NCBI RefSeq assembly: GCF_002994745.2
Contig: NC_037090.1
Coordinates: forward strand, 3,410,001-3,474,000
Length of the DNA stretch: 64,000 bases
Reading direction: 5' to 3'
DNA from: Rosa chinensis
Lineage: Eukaryota; Streptophyta; Magnoliopsida; Rosales; Rosaceae
A program made the translations under genes and the position numbers. Positions 1 to 11,679 of this stretch are shown here, in pieces. The notes under the pieces are model-generated. The model searched no databases, had not been told where the DNA came from, and saw nothing but the letters and a program-made list of their open reading frames with translations. The first letter of the stretch is position 1; every line of letters starts with the position of its first letter.

Positions 1-1595
1 GGAAGAAAAAATTAAGAAGCTATCTTCCCACATCAACTTATTTTGGACTATGATGGGGCATAAAGATGATTGGGAGAAAATGTACTGTTATGTGAGTCGG
101 AATGTAAGAGCATCTATATCCCAACTTTGTAAGTTGATTTTCAATTTTGAATAATAAATAACCACTTGTTCTGCTTAACACAGTCACCTAGATCAATTGA
201 CGAAGCGGTAAAAATAATAAAAGAGTATTTACATCGTTACATTAAAAATCGGAACGCGGTGTTGGATGAATGCAAAAAGATTTACAACGAGGACCATATG
301 TTTGGCGCCATTATTGGTGGATACGACCCCGATAAGGTAATGAAACAATCACTTTTAAAGTTCTCGTTGGATTATTCACATGGGAAGTTCTACAGTTAAT
401 GTACCAATACACTAATTAGTTTGATTTAGAGGTAAACATACTATATACATTGCTAGACTAGTTTGAGATGACTACTCTATCTTTGTATCAAGTTAGTTTA
501 CCTCTTCCTTGAGTCAAACCTACTTTACGTATCGTTATACTAATGTACCATAGACGAAACATTTTTAATTGTTTTAGTGCATTGTCTGCAGGGCTTTCAA
601 GTTCGTAGTGTAACTCTTCTAGGCTATGATATTTTCGAAAGTGACCCTGATGCAACAATTTTAACACTAGGGTCCGGTGAGGATGATGCGTACGAAATTT
701 TGAACTCAGCAAAGTATGTGCTTCTTGGTATTTCTTTTATTTATTTAAAATTGGTTCACTCCCACTAACTTGAGTCGTTTATTTCAGCACATATTATGGT
801 GAACACATACGCATGACTAGAGAACGTGCATATTACTTGGCTTTACATGCCTTATTTTATGCATCTTTCTGGGATAAGTATTCTGGTGGAACTCTAAATG
901 GTAATATACAACTTTTTCTGATATATTATATTTTGGACTTCTTTCATCAATATAATTTTTTTTTATACTGATTTTTATCTTTTGTATTTCTATCCAGTGA
1001 TACATGTGTCTAAAACCACGTCTTCTCTCGAGACCCACAATGCTTTGCAAGTCTACCCCAAATTTTATAACCTTATGCCTAGAGATGCAAGAGATGTTCA
1101 TAGCAGAACATTTTTCGTGCTTTATCCTACGAATTCCTATTCCAAACTTGTGTGGGAAGGTAATGGTCTTGAAGACCTCATCCTCAGAGTCTGGTATGTA
1201 CAAATTATCTCCACTTAAATTATGTTTGTGTGATATATGATCATATGAACTAATGAACTTCTTTTATTTTTAATTTTGAAAGGCCAAAGGGAGGTGTAGA
1301 CTTACAGCAGCACCTAGAAGCAAGCCATTTTGTAGCAAAGAAGTACGATTTCTACTTTCACCGTTTCGTGTTCAAGCAAGTAAACAAGGCTATACAAGCA
1401 TACAATACTATCACTACCATAGCTCCTCCCCTACGTCATAACGCTATAGAAGATTATTTCCAAGGCAATTTTAAACGTTCTGGCAGCCAAAAGAAGCCCG
1501 TTTATATTGGATGGAGCTCAGAAGACTTGTTGAAACGAATCTGTAACATGAAGGATGCTACTAATTCATGGTACTGCAAGTATTTGACCTTCTAA
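1..1595 (+). CDS. Diverged proteasome beta-5-like (Ntn-hydrolase fold) protein, 5'-partial
   Basis: Six exons can be joined in frame: <1-103, 184-336, 592-713, 788-900, 998-1193, 1283-1595, all with GT-AG introns; the visible part encodes 332 residues. Several blocks match the order of a 20S proteasome beta-5 subunit: INLFWTMMGHKDDW resembles the NPYLLGTMAGGAADC strand, GAIIGGYDPDKGFQV the TMIAGWD segment, TILTLGSGEDDAYEIL the FSVGSGSPYAYGVLD segment, and RERAYYLALHALFYASFWDKYSGG (here read as two adjoining blocks) the EEAAELARRAIYHATFRDGASGG helix. The GSG of the active-site neighbourhood remains, but much else has drifted. About 120 residues follow the core fold, longer than a normal beta-5 tail and without a motif I know. 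The region with the catalytic N-terminal Thr lies left of the window. It could be a functional paralogue or a decaying copy; the open splice-consistent frame favours a recently coding gene. Family call by recall, exon structure seen directly. Confidence 0.62.
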
Positions 1596-2119
1596 ACTAT
1601 TGCCAAGGTGTCCAAGTGATAGAGTGCATCTACGTCCGTTCACTTTAGTTGAGGATTTCGCAAACTCTTTATATTAATTATTATGTGTCGGCTCAAGGCC
1701 CTTTTATTTTTTATTTTCGACCTTCCTCTTGTTTCAGATACAAGTGAAAACATTTTTTTTTTTTGGTTTGGACTTGGGAGAAAGCATTTACTTCTTTCAC
1801 GTACTTGAATTAGTCGCAGGCAATATATATATATATATATCCTGTTCAAAAGCGGACCATCCGCATTGCCTGAAGGCATTTCTCTGCTACGTAACATATA
1901 AATTGAAAAACTAATCATCCTAATAAAGACATGAAATAAAAACACATACTAATTGCTATAGATCCTATAGAAAAGTCTTCTCAGTATTTGGAACAAATTG
2001 CCATAAGAAGAACAATGAAGTTGGTCAAAAACTCAAGGGGACAACCAATCTTGCATTTGTATATGAAGGAGGCATCATGATGGGCACAGATTCGAGGACC
2101 ACATCTTGCTATATATATA
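1596..2119. other. Intergenic, AT-rich
   Basis: No coding signal. Contains a poly-T run near 1750 and a short TA microsatellite at about 1821-1840. Short ORFs here are low-complexity artefacts. Confidence 0.6.
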
Positions 2120-2989
2120 AGGGCAATGATATAGGGCCTCAATGAGGCCTAAGATTTGTGGCCTCAATCCTAGGTGTCAAGCCATGTCATCTATACACCT
2201 CACTAATTTGTCAAATCATGTCATGTCATTCTAGAATAAAAATACTATCTTATCATTTCAAAATCTAATGGCTCTAAATTATTTTAGCTTTCTTCTATAA
2301 AAGATACATTATTTTTTTTTATTTTTTTATTATATATATATAATTCGTCTAAAAAAATTATCTATATATATATATATATATATATTTTTGTGAATATATA
2401 TATATGTTGTTGAATATATAACGGCTCTAAATTATTTTGACTTTCTTCTAAAAAAAATATATTGTTTGGTTTTTTTTCCTTTCTTTCTTTTTCATTATTT
2501 TGGATTTTTTTTTCATTATACATATTCAAAAAAAAGTATGGGTGTATATATATATATATATATATAATCCGTCCAAAAAATTTATATATTTTGGATGGAG
2601 AATTAATGTGGTGTGTATATATATATATATATATATTAATATCGTAATTATAATCCATGAAATCTGGTAAATTGAAGTAATATTTAAATCGCTTAACCAA
2701 TAAATTTAATAAAATTAATGGAAGATTAGCTACCTTACATTAACAAGTTAATTTGAAAAGTCAAAAATTAAATTGGATTCACAAAAATGGAAAGAAAATG
2801 TATTTAAATTGTAATTTTAACTCATAAAATCTGGTGATTGAAAACCTAGATATCTAAATTGATTGGGAAGTTGATATCTGAAAAGAAATTGCTTAATATG
2901 GAATACAATATATTGCACATGAGGAAATTAATTTTTAAAAGTATACTTGTTTTGTTGATCCCAAATTTTTCAATAGACAATAATGATTT

Positions 2990-4050
2990 TTAAATGTGAA
3001 TGATAGCTTCTATTTCAGTGCAAATATGTCATTAGAAAAAAGTTCTCAGTGAACTCTACTTGTTCATTATTAGCTACTTAGTACTTTTTTGTTTGTATAA
3101 GACATGTTAGTACTTAGCTGACTTTCAATTTCAACGTGAATGATATATGGCTTCAATTTTAGTGTGAATATGTTATTAGGGAAAGATTCCCCGTTGAACT
3201 TTACTATTGGCTACTTAGTACTTACTTGTTCGTGCAAGACACACTAGCTTATTTTAAGTTTCAATGGATGATGGCTTCTATTTTAGTGTGAATATATGTC
3301 ATTCGGGAAAGGTCTCTAGTAAACTTTAATGGCTCATTATTAGCTACTTAGTACTTATTATTCATGTAAGACATGCTAGCTAACTTTAAATTTCAGTATG
3401 GATGATGACTTATATTTTAGTGTAATTATGTCAATAGGAAAATGTCCCCAGTGAACTTTACTAGCTCATTATTGGCTACTTAGTACTTATTTGTTACTGT
3501 AAGACAATTTGGATGATGACTTCTATTTTAGTGTAATTATGCCATTAGAAAAAGATCCACAGTAAACTTGACTAGCTCATCATTGGCTACTTAATACTTA
3601 CTTGTTCATGCAAAACATGTTAGCTCTTTCAGTTTCAGTAGATGATGGCTTCTATTTAAGTGTGAATATGCCATTAGGTAAAGGTCTCTAGTGAACTCTA
3701 CTAGCTCATCATTGACTACTTAATACTTACTTGTTCGTGCAAGACATGTTAGTTCTTTCAGTTTCAGTAGATGATGGCTTCTATTTAAGTGTGAATATGC
3801 CATTAGGTAAAGGTCTCCAGTGAACTCTACTGGCTCGTCATTGGATACTTAGTACTTATTTGTTACTGTAAGACATGTTAGCTAAGTTTAAATTTCAGTA
3901 TGGATGATGATTTCTATTTCAGTGTAAATATGTCATTAGGGAAAAGTCCTCAGTAAACTTTACTGGCTCATTATTATACTTATTACTTATTTGTTCGAGT
4001 AAGACATGTTAGCTGACTTTAATGTTAATGTGGACGATGACTTCTATTTT
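2990..4050. repeat. Minisatellite, unit about 115-135 bp, about 9 copies
   Basis: Diverged tandem copies of a unit starting near GATGATGGCTTCTATTTTAG and running through GTGAATATG, CATTAGG, GTGAACTCTACT, GCTCATTATTGGCTACTTAG and GCAAGACATGTTAG. Unit starts fall near 2998, 3137, 3264, 3400, 3509, 3650, 3770, 3901 and 4031. Units near 3650 and 3770 are almost identical, so copying continued recently. The array fills the centre of the surrounding inverted-repeat element. Confidence 0.8.
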
Positions 4051-4594
4051 ACACCTTCCTTATTGCTGTGTTATACACCTATTGTTCATTGAATTTCTAC
4101 ATCGTATTAATAACATTATGATTGTTTTTTCATGTAAAAATAAACGAACAGTTGTATTAATGAAGTCTCACTTGACCTTTAAGGAACACTTCCTAATGTT
4201 GAGTTTGGATGCGACAATATTAAATTATCGAGAAATTTTGAAATATGAAGGAATCTAGAATATTATCAATTCAATTTATTAATGATATTTTCTTACCTCT
4301 TCAATTACCAGATTTCATAGGTTTTAATTACGATTTCAATACATTTTCTTTCCATTTTTGTAGATCCAATTTAATTTTTGACTTTTCTAATTAACTTGTT
4401 AGTGTAAGGTAAACTAATCTTCCATTAATTTTATTAAATTCATTTATTAAAAGAGTTGAATATTACTTCAATTTACCAAATTTGATGGGTTATAATTAAG
4501 ATATTAATATATTTTCTTTCCATTTTTGTGGAATCAATTTTAAATTTGACTTTTTTTTAATCAATTTTTTTTTAAAAAATTGTGGGTTAGAATT

Positions 4595-4599
4595 ATGAC

Positions 4600-4640
<41 letters not shown>

Positions 4641-4800
4641 CCATATTAATTCTACATCGAATATACATATATAAATTTCTGTACGAATTATATATATATG
4701 TTTGTGAATATATATATATATATTTATATTTATACACACAAACACATATTTGTATATAATTTTTTTTTGACGAATTATATATATATATACTAGTTTTCCT
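4595..4800. repeat. TA microsatellite cluster
   Basis: Long TA runs at about 4604-4635 and several TATATA tracts to 4790, inside the right arm of the long-TIR element; similar runs lie in the left arm at 2360-2400, 2545-2565 and 2617-2636. The short ORFs here simply translate ATATAT as alternating Ile and Tyr. Confidence 0.75.
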
Positions 4801-5527
4801 CTACACATGCTCTGCATGTGCAAGTGTTTTTTTAAAAAAAAAAATTTCAGAAAGAAAAAAAGATAATGGATTAAAACAGTTATTGTAGAGAGAAGTTAGT
4901 GGGAGGCAAAAGTGGGTTGTGGGATTTTTTTTGTTTATTTTTTTTAATAAAAATATAATTTGTAATTGTCATAATTGCCCTTGTGATTTAATTAATTCTC
5001 AAAGTTTTTTAATGTTTCAGGGTCATTTCTGTCAAATTTTTTAGTTTTGGCTAACAAAGCCTCTTCTCTTAATAATAGTATAGATATATTCACAAACATA
5101 TATATATATATATAATTTTATATATAACGAAAAAAAGAAAAAAAAATCAAAATAATATATTTTATTTTTAGATGAAAATCAAAATAATTTAGAGCCATTA
5201 GATTTTGGAATGATAAGATAGTCTTTTTACTCAAGAATTACATAGCATGATTTGGCAAAGAGGTGATGTGTGTAGGTGACATGGCATGACACCTAGGATT
5301 GAGGTCAGAAATCTTAGGCCTCATTGAGGCCACAAATCATTTTCCTATATATAATGGCAATATACGAGGAAATATATAGAGGGCTACAGGTACGTAACAA
5401 AATAATCATGTTTACATTCCAATACCCGTAACTAGGGCTAGGAAAAAGAGAACAGCAAACCAAAAGGAAATTAACGTAAGAAATTGACTTGCAGAATACA
5501 AACCCTATTTGATTTAGTAGTACTTAG

Positions 5528-6320
5528 TCAACCTAAATTCATATCCTGCAATTTGTAACACTCTTGGCAATGTTTACAATCCTTCCATAACTTGATTGTG
5601 GAGTCTTCACTATAAGTGGCAAGAAGATTCATGTGAGGATGATAAGCTCCAGGCCGATCGATCACTTCTTTCTGATGGACATTAATGTTCATGACATGCT
5701 CTAATCTCCCACATTGGTAACCCATTCCCCTTTCGGCGACGTACCAGCTGCCGAAAACTTAACTCCCCCACCTTCCGATTCAAACCTCTTCACGATCTCT
5801 CCTTCAAGCGTCATGACATACGCTGAACCGTCATGACGACGTCCAGTTGCATATGACAATCATTTTCAGAAAAAGTTGAACCGTTAACACAGAAGCTTCA
5901 ACTCCGGCAGGTCTAAATGTCCTTACACTGGATCATGACATCCCAAACCTTAACCGTGCAATCACTAGACGCCGTGACCACACAAGCTCCGTCGCTTGTA
6001 AACATTCCGTCATCAACATAAGAGCCATGCCCTTGAAACACTTTTCAGGCCATGCACAATGGCGGTGCCATCGAACGACCTAATGTGTTGATCGAGTTGC
6101 CCGGTGGTTGGGCCCCACAGCTCGATGAATCCGTCGGAGGCGCTGGAGATGAGAAATCGGCAGTCGGAGGAGTTCGGAGGAGAACAGAGCACGTTCTGCG
6201 TGAGTGCATGACGTCGTGAACTGTACGTATTGTGTGCGAAAGACTGCTAGTTGGATACAACTCATACAAGTCACGTACTTCTTCCTTGTCCTGTTCCATA
6301 GGAGCTAATCTCTCCATACT
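5528..6320 (-). pseudogene. SMU1-type WD40 repeat pseudogene (C-terminal part)
   Basis: Read on the minus strand, blocks in different frames follow the order of the C-terminal beta-propeller of SMU1, a spliceosome-associated WD40 protein: CRFLISSASDGFIELWGPTT, then a region full of stops, then [32 protein letters not shown] followed by TAG, and finally VHQKEVID...[20 protein letters not shown], where SMU1 normally ends ([21 protein letters not shown] type). Frameshifts and stops break the frame many times. No introns interrupt the matching blocks, which fits an old processed copy, though a truncated gene duplicate cannot be excluded. It starts under 200 bp from the long-TIR element. Confidence 0.6.
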
Positions 6321-7213
6321 TGATTGATCTCAAAGATCGCCACTACATCTCCACGAGCCCTGTTAATTTCGCTGTATATTGTTTTTTTGCGCTCTAAATT
6401 TGCGTCTCTTGCACATAAAGTGTATGTTTAGATCCTATTTATAATTATGTATGTTACCACAACCAATCTAAGATAGAATAGAGATTGACAAGAATCTGAA
6501 ATATAATAATCCATCAGTATATACAAGTGAAAAGTGTTCTTGTTGTGAATGGTTCGAGTTGTGTAAAAATTGTTCGGAATATGCGAAAGATTCAATCAAT
6601 AAAGATGTCGAGACATATATTTAAATATACTGTACTGAAATTCCTCCTATTTATTAGAGGGTTAACATGATAAAATCAGCATAACATATTTAACATTTAA
6701 GTACCATTAGATAGGAATATCATCAGAGGTATGAGTATTCCGACTCTCTCGAATCTTAACTAAACTAGATAGTAGATATTGTTTATGAAGGGGTAACTTT
6801 TGGAAGTAGAAAACAAAACTTATACAACTTGAATCTTATGGAATCTTAAAGTTGAACACAATGGGTTTCCAATTTCCACAGCTCGATTCGTAGACCAGAT
6901 TAAGAGTGTTACTTGCGATATGATATGTTGATAAGACCATTCATTAATTGATCATGTTTTCGCAAATGAACTAATATTTTATTCTCTTGATTGATATGAA
7001 TTGCAAAATAACTTATTGCGTATAAGTTTCGAGTCGTATTATTTAGTCGGGTTATAAATTTGATACCCCAAATTCATAGCCTAGAGGCCCAAACAATTTT
7101 TAACCTGAGCAGTCATATTTCATATTTACTTTGTTTCACTCTGATGGTACACGTGTCAAACAGGGAGCTCCTCCTTTCCCTGCGGTCAGTATCAGAAAAC
7201 CAAACAGCCTACC
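6321..7213. other. Intergenic region upstream of the ACP gene
   Basis: AT-rich, no coding or repeat signal recognised. The last 100 bases become pyrimidine- and ACGTG-containing (CACGTGTC at about 7150) and probably belong to the ACP promoter. Confidence 0.45.
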
Positions 7214-7221
7214 TATAAATA
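7214..7221 (+). promoter_or_regulatory. TATA box of the ACP gene
   Basis: TATAAATA lies 83 bases before the ATG at 7304 and is followed by a CT-rich stretch (CTCTCTTTTTCACTCTCCTC) typical of plant 5' leaders of plastid-protein genes. Confidence 0.6.
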
Positions 7222-7303
7222 CCAACAAACCAACGACCTCTCTTTTTCACTCTCCTCGTTCTCGCCGTCTCTCTGTCTTTTACAACTCTCCTCGATCGCA
7301 TCA

Positions 7304-8842
7304 ATGGCCGCCATCACAGGAGCTTCTTCGATCTCATTCCACTCTCGCCTTCATCAAAATCTTGTAATCCCATTTAACTCTGTTTCTCCTTTGTTTTTTT
7401 ATATTCTGGGAGATTCTTATGTCTAAGTTTGATTCTTGTTTATTTGCTTGTATATTTTATAGTACTAATAAGATTTAGTTGTGATACTAATATTGATTTA
7501 TCAATTCATTTCTGGGTTATATAGTTCTACTTGTCATTGGGTTGATATAAGAATACTGTTGAATTGTACAGATATTTGGATCGTTTATATTTTTCTGTTT
7601 TACTTGATTCTCAGTTGGGTTTTCCATAGTATAATGTTTATGGAGATCTTTTGGTATTTTGTTAATGATTTGAGACATTGGATTGGACTCTGTTGCTGTG
7701 ATATGATTGATTTGAATGTTTACTGAAGGACTCATGGTTTAACATGTTGAACAGGCATTATCCAGGGCTAATGGTCTCAAGCCAGTTTCACTGTCTGGTT
7801 ATGGAAGAAGTTCTCTTTCTTTCGGGTTACAGCAGCGTTCAGCACGGCTTCGGATTTCCTGCGCAGTATGTTCTAATTTTTATGAAGTGCTTTTTAACAC
7901 GTATGCATGTATAATAGATTTGTGTTACATTGTCCGAACCATCAGATATAGTTTCAATCTTCAAAGTTTAGATCTTGAACTGGATTGATGGTAAATGAGT
8001 GAACTTTCTATGAGGAGAGGTAAAAAATATGTATTTATATCCTGAACTGGGATTTGCCTAAGTGTCTACTCGAAGTAAGTAGAAGATGGTAAAAGGTAAA
8101 AATGCAAAACATCATCATGGTTGAATCTTGATAATGTTAAATGTCTTTGAGCAGGCCAAGCCAGAGACAGTGGACAAGGTGTGCCAGATAGTTAGGAAGC
8201 AACTTGCATTACCAGATGACTCTGCAGTTTCTGGAGAGTCGAAATTTTCAGCACTTGGAGCTGATTCCCTTGATACGGTACGTTTGATTTTGTTAACGCT
8301 ACTTGCACCACTTCCCATTCCCTGAATTATCTGTCTTTTCATGAGCCCAGTACTTTTTTTTTTCCTGTACTGTTCAGTAAAGAGTTTTTTTCTGTCTTTT
8401 TCTTGTGCTTTTTCTGCAAGCTTGTTAAAGTAAATTCTTTCCTTGTCTCTTCTGATGAATTCTTGTCAACCATAAACAATTGTATAGTTTATAGTTTGTG
8501 TAGGTCTTGAATAGTGAAGAGTAAAGTGCAATTTGAATAATGTCCTATATTTTTTCTCATAAAGGAACACTCTTTCATTTTGAGAACCCTTCGGAGCAAC
8601 AGAAGTAGAATTATTTATTTTTTTTATTTTTTTTCAGTTTTGTCTTTCCATCTGGCAGTTGCTAAATTTATGCTTGTACTTTCGAATTTACTTTAATATG
8701 ATGCCACTTTCAGGTTGAGATCGTGATGGGACTCGAGGAGGAATTTGGTATTAGTGTGGAAGAGGAGAGTGCTCAGAGCATTGCAACTGTTCAGGATGCT
8801 GCGGATCTTATCGAGAAGCTCATCGAGAAGAACAAGGCTTAG
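7304..8842 (+). CDS. Plastid acyl carrier protein
   Basis: Four exons, 7304-7363, 7755-7865, 8155-8277, 8714-8842, all phase 0, giving 140 residues. Exons 1-2 (residues 1-57) encode a Ser/Arg-rich chloroplast transit peptide beginning [20 protein letters not shown]; the mature domain begins near [17 protein letters not shown]. The signature GADSLDT, in which the Ser takes the 4'-phosphopantetheine arm, is at the end of exon 3, and [17 protein letters not shown] follows in exon 4, as in all type II ACPs. It carries growing acyl chains in stromal fatty-acid synthesis. Length and the four-exon layout are normal for plant plastid ACPs. Intron 1 (about 390 bp) holds only chance ORFs. Which ACP paralogue it is cannot be told here. 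Confidence 0.95.
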
Positions 8843-10003
8843 AAGAAGTAATGGGAAAACAAGAGTCAAGTAGTGTTTTCACATCCTAGCCTGCTTTAGA
8901 TAATTATTTGGTTAGTAGACTGGTTATGTATGCAGTCATTTTATGTGAAATTTGAACCTGATAGTTGTTGAGTGGTTAAATTATGAATGTATGAATTTGA
9001 GTTTGTGTGGTCAAGCTCCTTTCTTTCCTTTATTTCTGATGAAATAGAGAATGGCCTTACAATATATGATGTCGCATTTGTCTACATTATAATGATATCT
9101 TTTTAAGTTCTAGTTATACCAAGTTTATGGTCACTGGGCGTCAGAGTTCACTAATGCAGATTTTGCAGAAATTTGAACAGATCAAAGTATCAACTGTGAC
9201 AGGAATCACACGATGTAAAAGCATCACATATGGAAGTGCTTGTATTATACAGCACAGACCACATGTACTATAGGCATCAAGCCGAATAACAATGGTGCTT
9301 GTATTATACAACACAGGCCACTTGTACTTTTGGCTTCAAGCTGAATAACAATGGTGCTATAATACATGGCTTTGGTCGATACTCATATTGAACAGATGGC
9401 CAAATATATGTAACCAGTTGCAAACTTGCAATTCCCCAACAGAAGTTCACATCGTATGTTATCTCCTCTCCTCCTTCCTCTATTAAGGATTCAAATCAAA
9501 TGAATCAATTTGAATCACAACTAAGAGCTACAAGCAGATAAGCATGGGATAAGTAGTAACTAAGTACCTATAGCAAATTAGCAGACAGCTCTCTGTCCAT
9601 GGAGAACTAGTGCTGGTAGGAAGGGAAGCTGTAGGTCTAAAATGACAAAGCATCCAACTCTAATAAAACAACTAAAAGAAAAACATAGAAAACCATCAAA
9701 AGCTTTTCACTAATTCACACGGATTAGAACCTTGGTAAAGTGAGTGTGTGTGTGTGACTAATTTATCACAGTAACGTCCAACTACAAGTCGAAGACCTGA
9801 AGAAAACCAGTCAAGGACTAGAGATATAGAAATCATAGATGTTTCAACCTTATAAATGAATTCTTATGCATAATCTCCACAGATATTTATCCTAAAAAGG
9901 ACTGATATTTTGATTCATCAGATGGAGACCATACATCTATCAACCTAGAGGACAAAGGCCATATTGGATGATTGCAAACACACATCATTGTTGCGCTTTG
10001 AGC
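8843..10003. other. Intergenic and 3' UTR stretch between ACP and NAC
   Basis: The ACP 3' UTR occupies the first 200 or so bases. After it no coding signal is seen; a 60-bp tandem duplication at 9236-9353 is listed separately, and a short GTGTGT run lies near 9743. Confidence 0.5.
9236..9353. repeat. 60-bp tandem duplication
   Basis: Two adjacent copies of a unit beginning GTGCTTGTATTATACA and ending GAATAACAATG, about 85% alike. Non-coding, downstream of ACP and of the convergent NAC gene. Confidence 0.8.
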
Positions 10004-10981
10004 TCATTGTCTCCCGGCCTTAGCCACAGCACTAGTACTGCTCTCTCCGACTTTGTTACTGGACCTTTGGAAGCTGGGATAAGAATATGGAGGGTATGAT
10101 CCACCCTTTAGTGTCTCAGTCTGTGTTCTGAAAGACTGCTGCTGCAGTCGATGAGTATCACCAACATTGATCGAGTTGAACACATAATCCTCATAAAGCG
10201 GATAGTCGTGTACATTGTCATGATCAGTAAGCTCCACATTTGTTTCACATGCCATAACCTCTAATTTAGGATATGATGGCAGTGGTTGAGATGTGTGAAG
10301 AGATTTGCTTGCATTGCTAACATGATCAGTGCTGGTATTGAAGGCATCATTGTCCTCTAATGGTGGATTAATGTCATTCAGCTCGGCATAGGTTTCCCGA
10401 GTCATAGTGGTCTGATCCTCCAGTTCATACTCATGATCAATGGCTTCATTATTAACATGGTTTTGGGACACTTTCTTTGCAACCAACTTTCTCCTTCTAT
10501 CCACATTGATTCGGATTCGGCAGAGCACATATTCATGAGGAAGATCGCTAGTCTTTGAAGGAGGAATACTATACTCATGCATGATCCAACAACAGTTTTG
10601 ATCCGATTCATTATTCTCATAATGAAACAGTTTGCGTGTCCCTAACACAATCTTCTTATTCTTGGAATCATAAACGGTGACCCCTTTGCTCTTACCTTTC
10701 CAGGTCCCATAACCCGACTTTCGAGCATAATACATTGACGCCGAGTCGCCCATCTTCTTCAGTTTGGTAAAGAAATAGAGGTCTTCACTTTGGTCTAGTT
10801 CGGGTCCTCCAAACTCTGTCCAGATGTCCCATGGCTCTGTCTTGCCATAAAGATCAAAGCTTTTGATTTGCGTCTCGTACCTGAATGGTTCTCCAGAAAC
10901 CTTGCTGCGAAGGTAATATCCTAACAATTCTTGGTCAGTTGGATGAAACTTAAAGCCAACTGGAAGATCCTTTGCAGTCAT
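10004..10981 (-). CDS. NAC-domain transcription factor
   Basis: A single open frame of 325 residues. The N-terminal 165 residues carry the five NAC subdomains in order: A (LPVGFKFHPTDQELLGYYL, residues 6-24), B (IKSFDLYGKTEPWDIW), C (DLYFFTKLKKMGDS... ARKSGYGTWKGKSKG), D (GTRKLFHYEN ... CCWIMHEYSIP) and E (HEYVLCRIRINVDRRRK). The C-terminal half is acidic and low in conserved sequence, as expected of the transcription-activation region. NAC proteins bind DNA as dimers in the nucleus. Two things are unusual: most NAC genes have two introns in the NAC region while this frame is uninterrupted, and the usual GYWKATG block of subdomain C reads GYGTWKGKSKG. It is closest in character to divergent lineage-expanded NACs. 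No transmembrane tail is visible. Confidence 0.93.
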   Translation of the reverse strand: MTAKDLPVGFKFHPTDQELLGYYLRSKVSGEPFRYETQIKSFDLYGKTEPWDIWTEFGGPELDQSEDLYFFTKLKKMGDSASMYYARKSGYGTWKGKSKGVTVYDSKNKKIVLGTRKLFHYENNESDQNCCWIMHEYSIPPSKTSDLPHEYVLCRIRINVDRRRKLVAKKVSQNHVNNEAIDHEYELEDQTTMTRETYAELNDINPPLEDNDAFNTSTDHVSNASKSLHTSQPLPSYPKLEVMACETNVELTDHDNVHDYPLYEDYVFNSINVGDTHRLQQQSFRTQTETLKGGSYPPYSYPSFQRSSNKVGESSTSAVAKAGRQ

Positions 10982-11679
10982 GGCAGTAGAATTGTAGAGA
11001 AGACCAGCTAGTCCGCCCTGCTATAATATGTATGGGATCAAATTACCTTACAAACTAGGACTCCAAGCTTTCGTTGTTGTTATTTATATTTTAACCCAAA
11101 AAACAAAACCTTAGCGTTTTATACTCCGTAATGAAAACCAAATCCTTGGCCTTTATGCACCCCACAGTCCGCAGTTTCCTGATTCTGCTGAGGCAAAGAT
11201 AAGCCAAAAGAGGGAGCTAGGACTTGTTTGTTAAGTTGCAGATTAAGAAGAGCTATGGTGGTTTGAAACTACTCTTTGTTTTCACCAATTATAAGAAAGA
11301 ATTGGATACACATTGTTTCAACCATGAACCACTGCATGATTAATATACTAATAACTTGTGATCATTTGATTTTGCTGCATCTGCTTACTTTGAAAATTGG
11401 ACGGAGTGAGCATCCACAATGAAATTGGCATTCAAGCCGAACCTGCTTACTGAAGCAGCGATAGCATAGCATTAGAAATCTTACAAATACATATATCTGT
11501 ATTGTGTGATTGCAAAAGCAACACAATATACAGCATAACATCCTACAAAACTCTAACAAAATTACTTCACTCGAGGCATTTTGCGATCCAACTTCTCTTA
11601 TCAGAAAAGATATTTAACTTCTATATACAGTCCAGCAGACTTCAGTTCTGGAATGATGACCATCATGGTGGTTACTTCA
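10982..11679. other. Intergenic region between NAC promoter and the CAND-like gene 3' end
   Basis: Presumed NAC promoter and 5' UTR (10982-11250) followed by AT-rich DNA and the 3' UTR of the minus-strand membrane-protein gene. No other gene recognised. Confidence 0.45.

Larger units (their letters stand above)
2120..5345. mobile_element. 3.2-kb non-autonomous element with long terminal inverted repeats
   Basis: The outer ends are inverted copies: the left end reads AATGATATAGGGCCTCAATG and the reverse complement of the right end AATGATTTGTGGCCTCAATG. Similarity continues for over 100 bp (shared blocks include AGGCCTAAGATTT, CCTCAATCCTAGGTGTCA, ACTATCTTATCATT and AATCTAATGGCTCTAAATTA). Further inside, 2640-2850 is again an imperfect inverted copy of 4290-4540, so the arms reach roughly 700 bp. 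The middle is a minisatellite (separate entry). No transposase frame is present. Long inverted arms suggest a Mutator-like non-autonomous element, but the flanks are TATATATA-rich and a target-site duplication could not be fixed, so the superfamily is uncertain. Confidence 0.62.

Noticed and set aside
817..1203. 128-residue minus-strand ORF
   Set aside because: Antisense to exons 4 and 5 of the proteasome-like gene and without any recognisable domain.
2362..2700. 112-residue ORF with IYIYIY runs
   Set aside because: TA microsatellites translated; same for the ORFs at 4593-4823 and 33986-34348.
6045..6317. 90-residue minus-strand ORF
   Set aside because: Wrong frame over the SMU1-like pseudogene; the neighbouring frame carries the WD40 match.
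7131..7367. 78-residue ORF upstream of and overlapping ACP exon 1
   Set aside because: Different frame from the ACP; covers the TATA box and leader.
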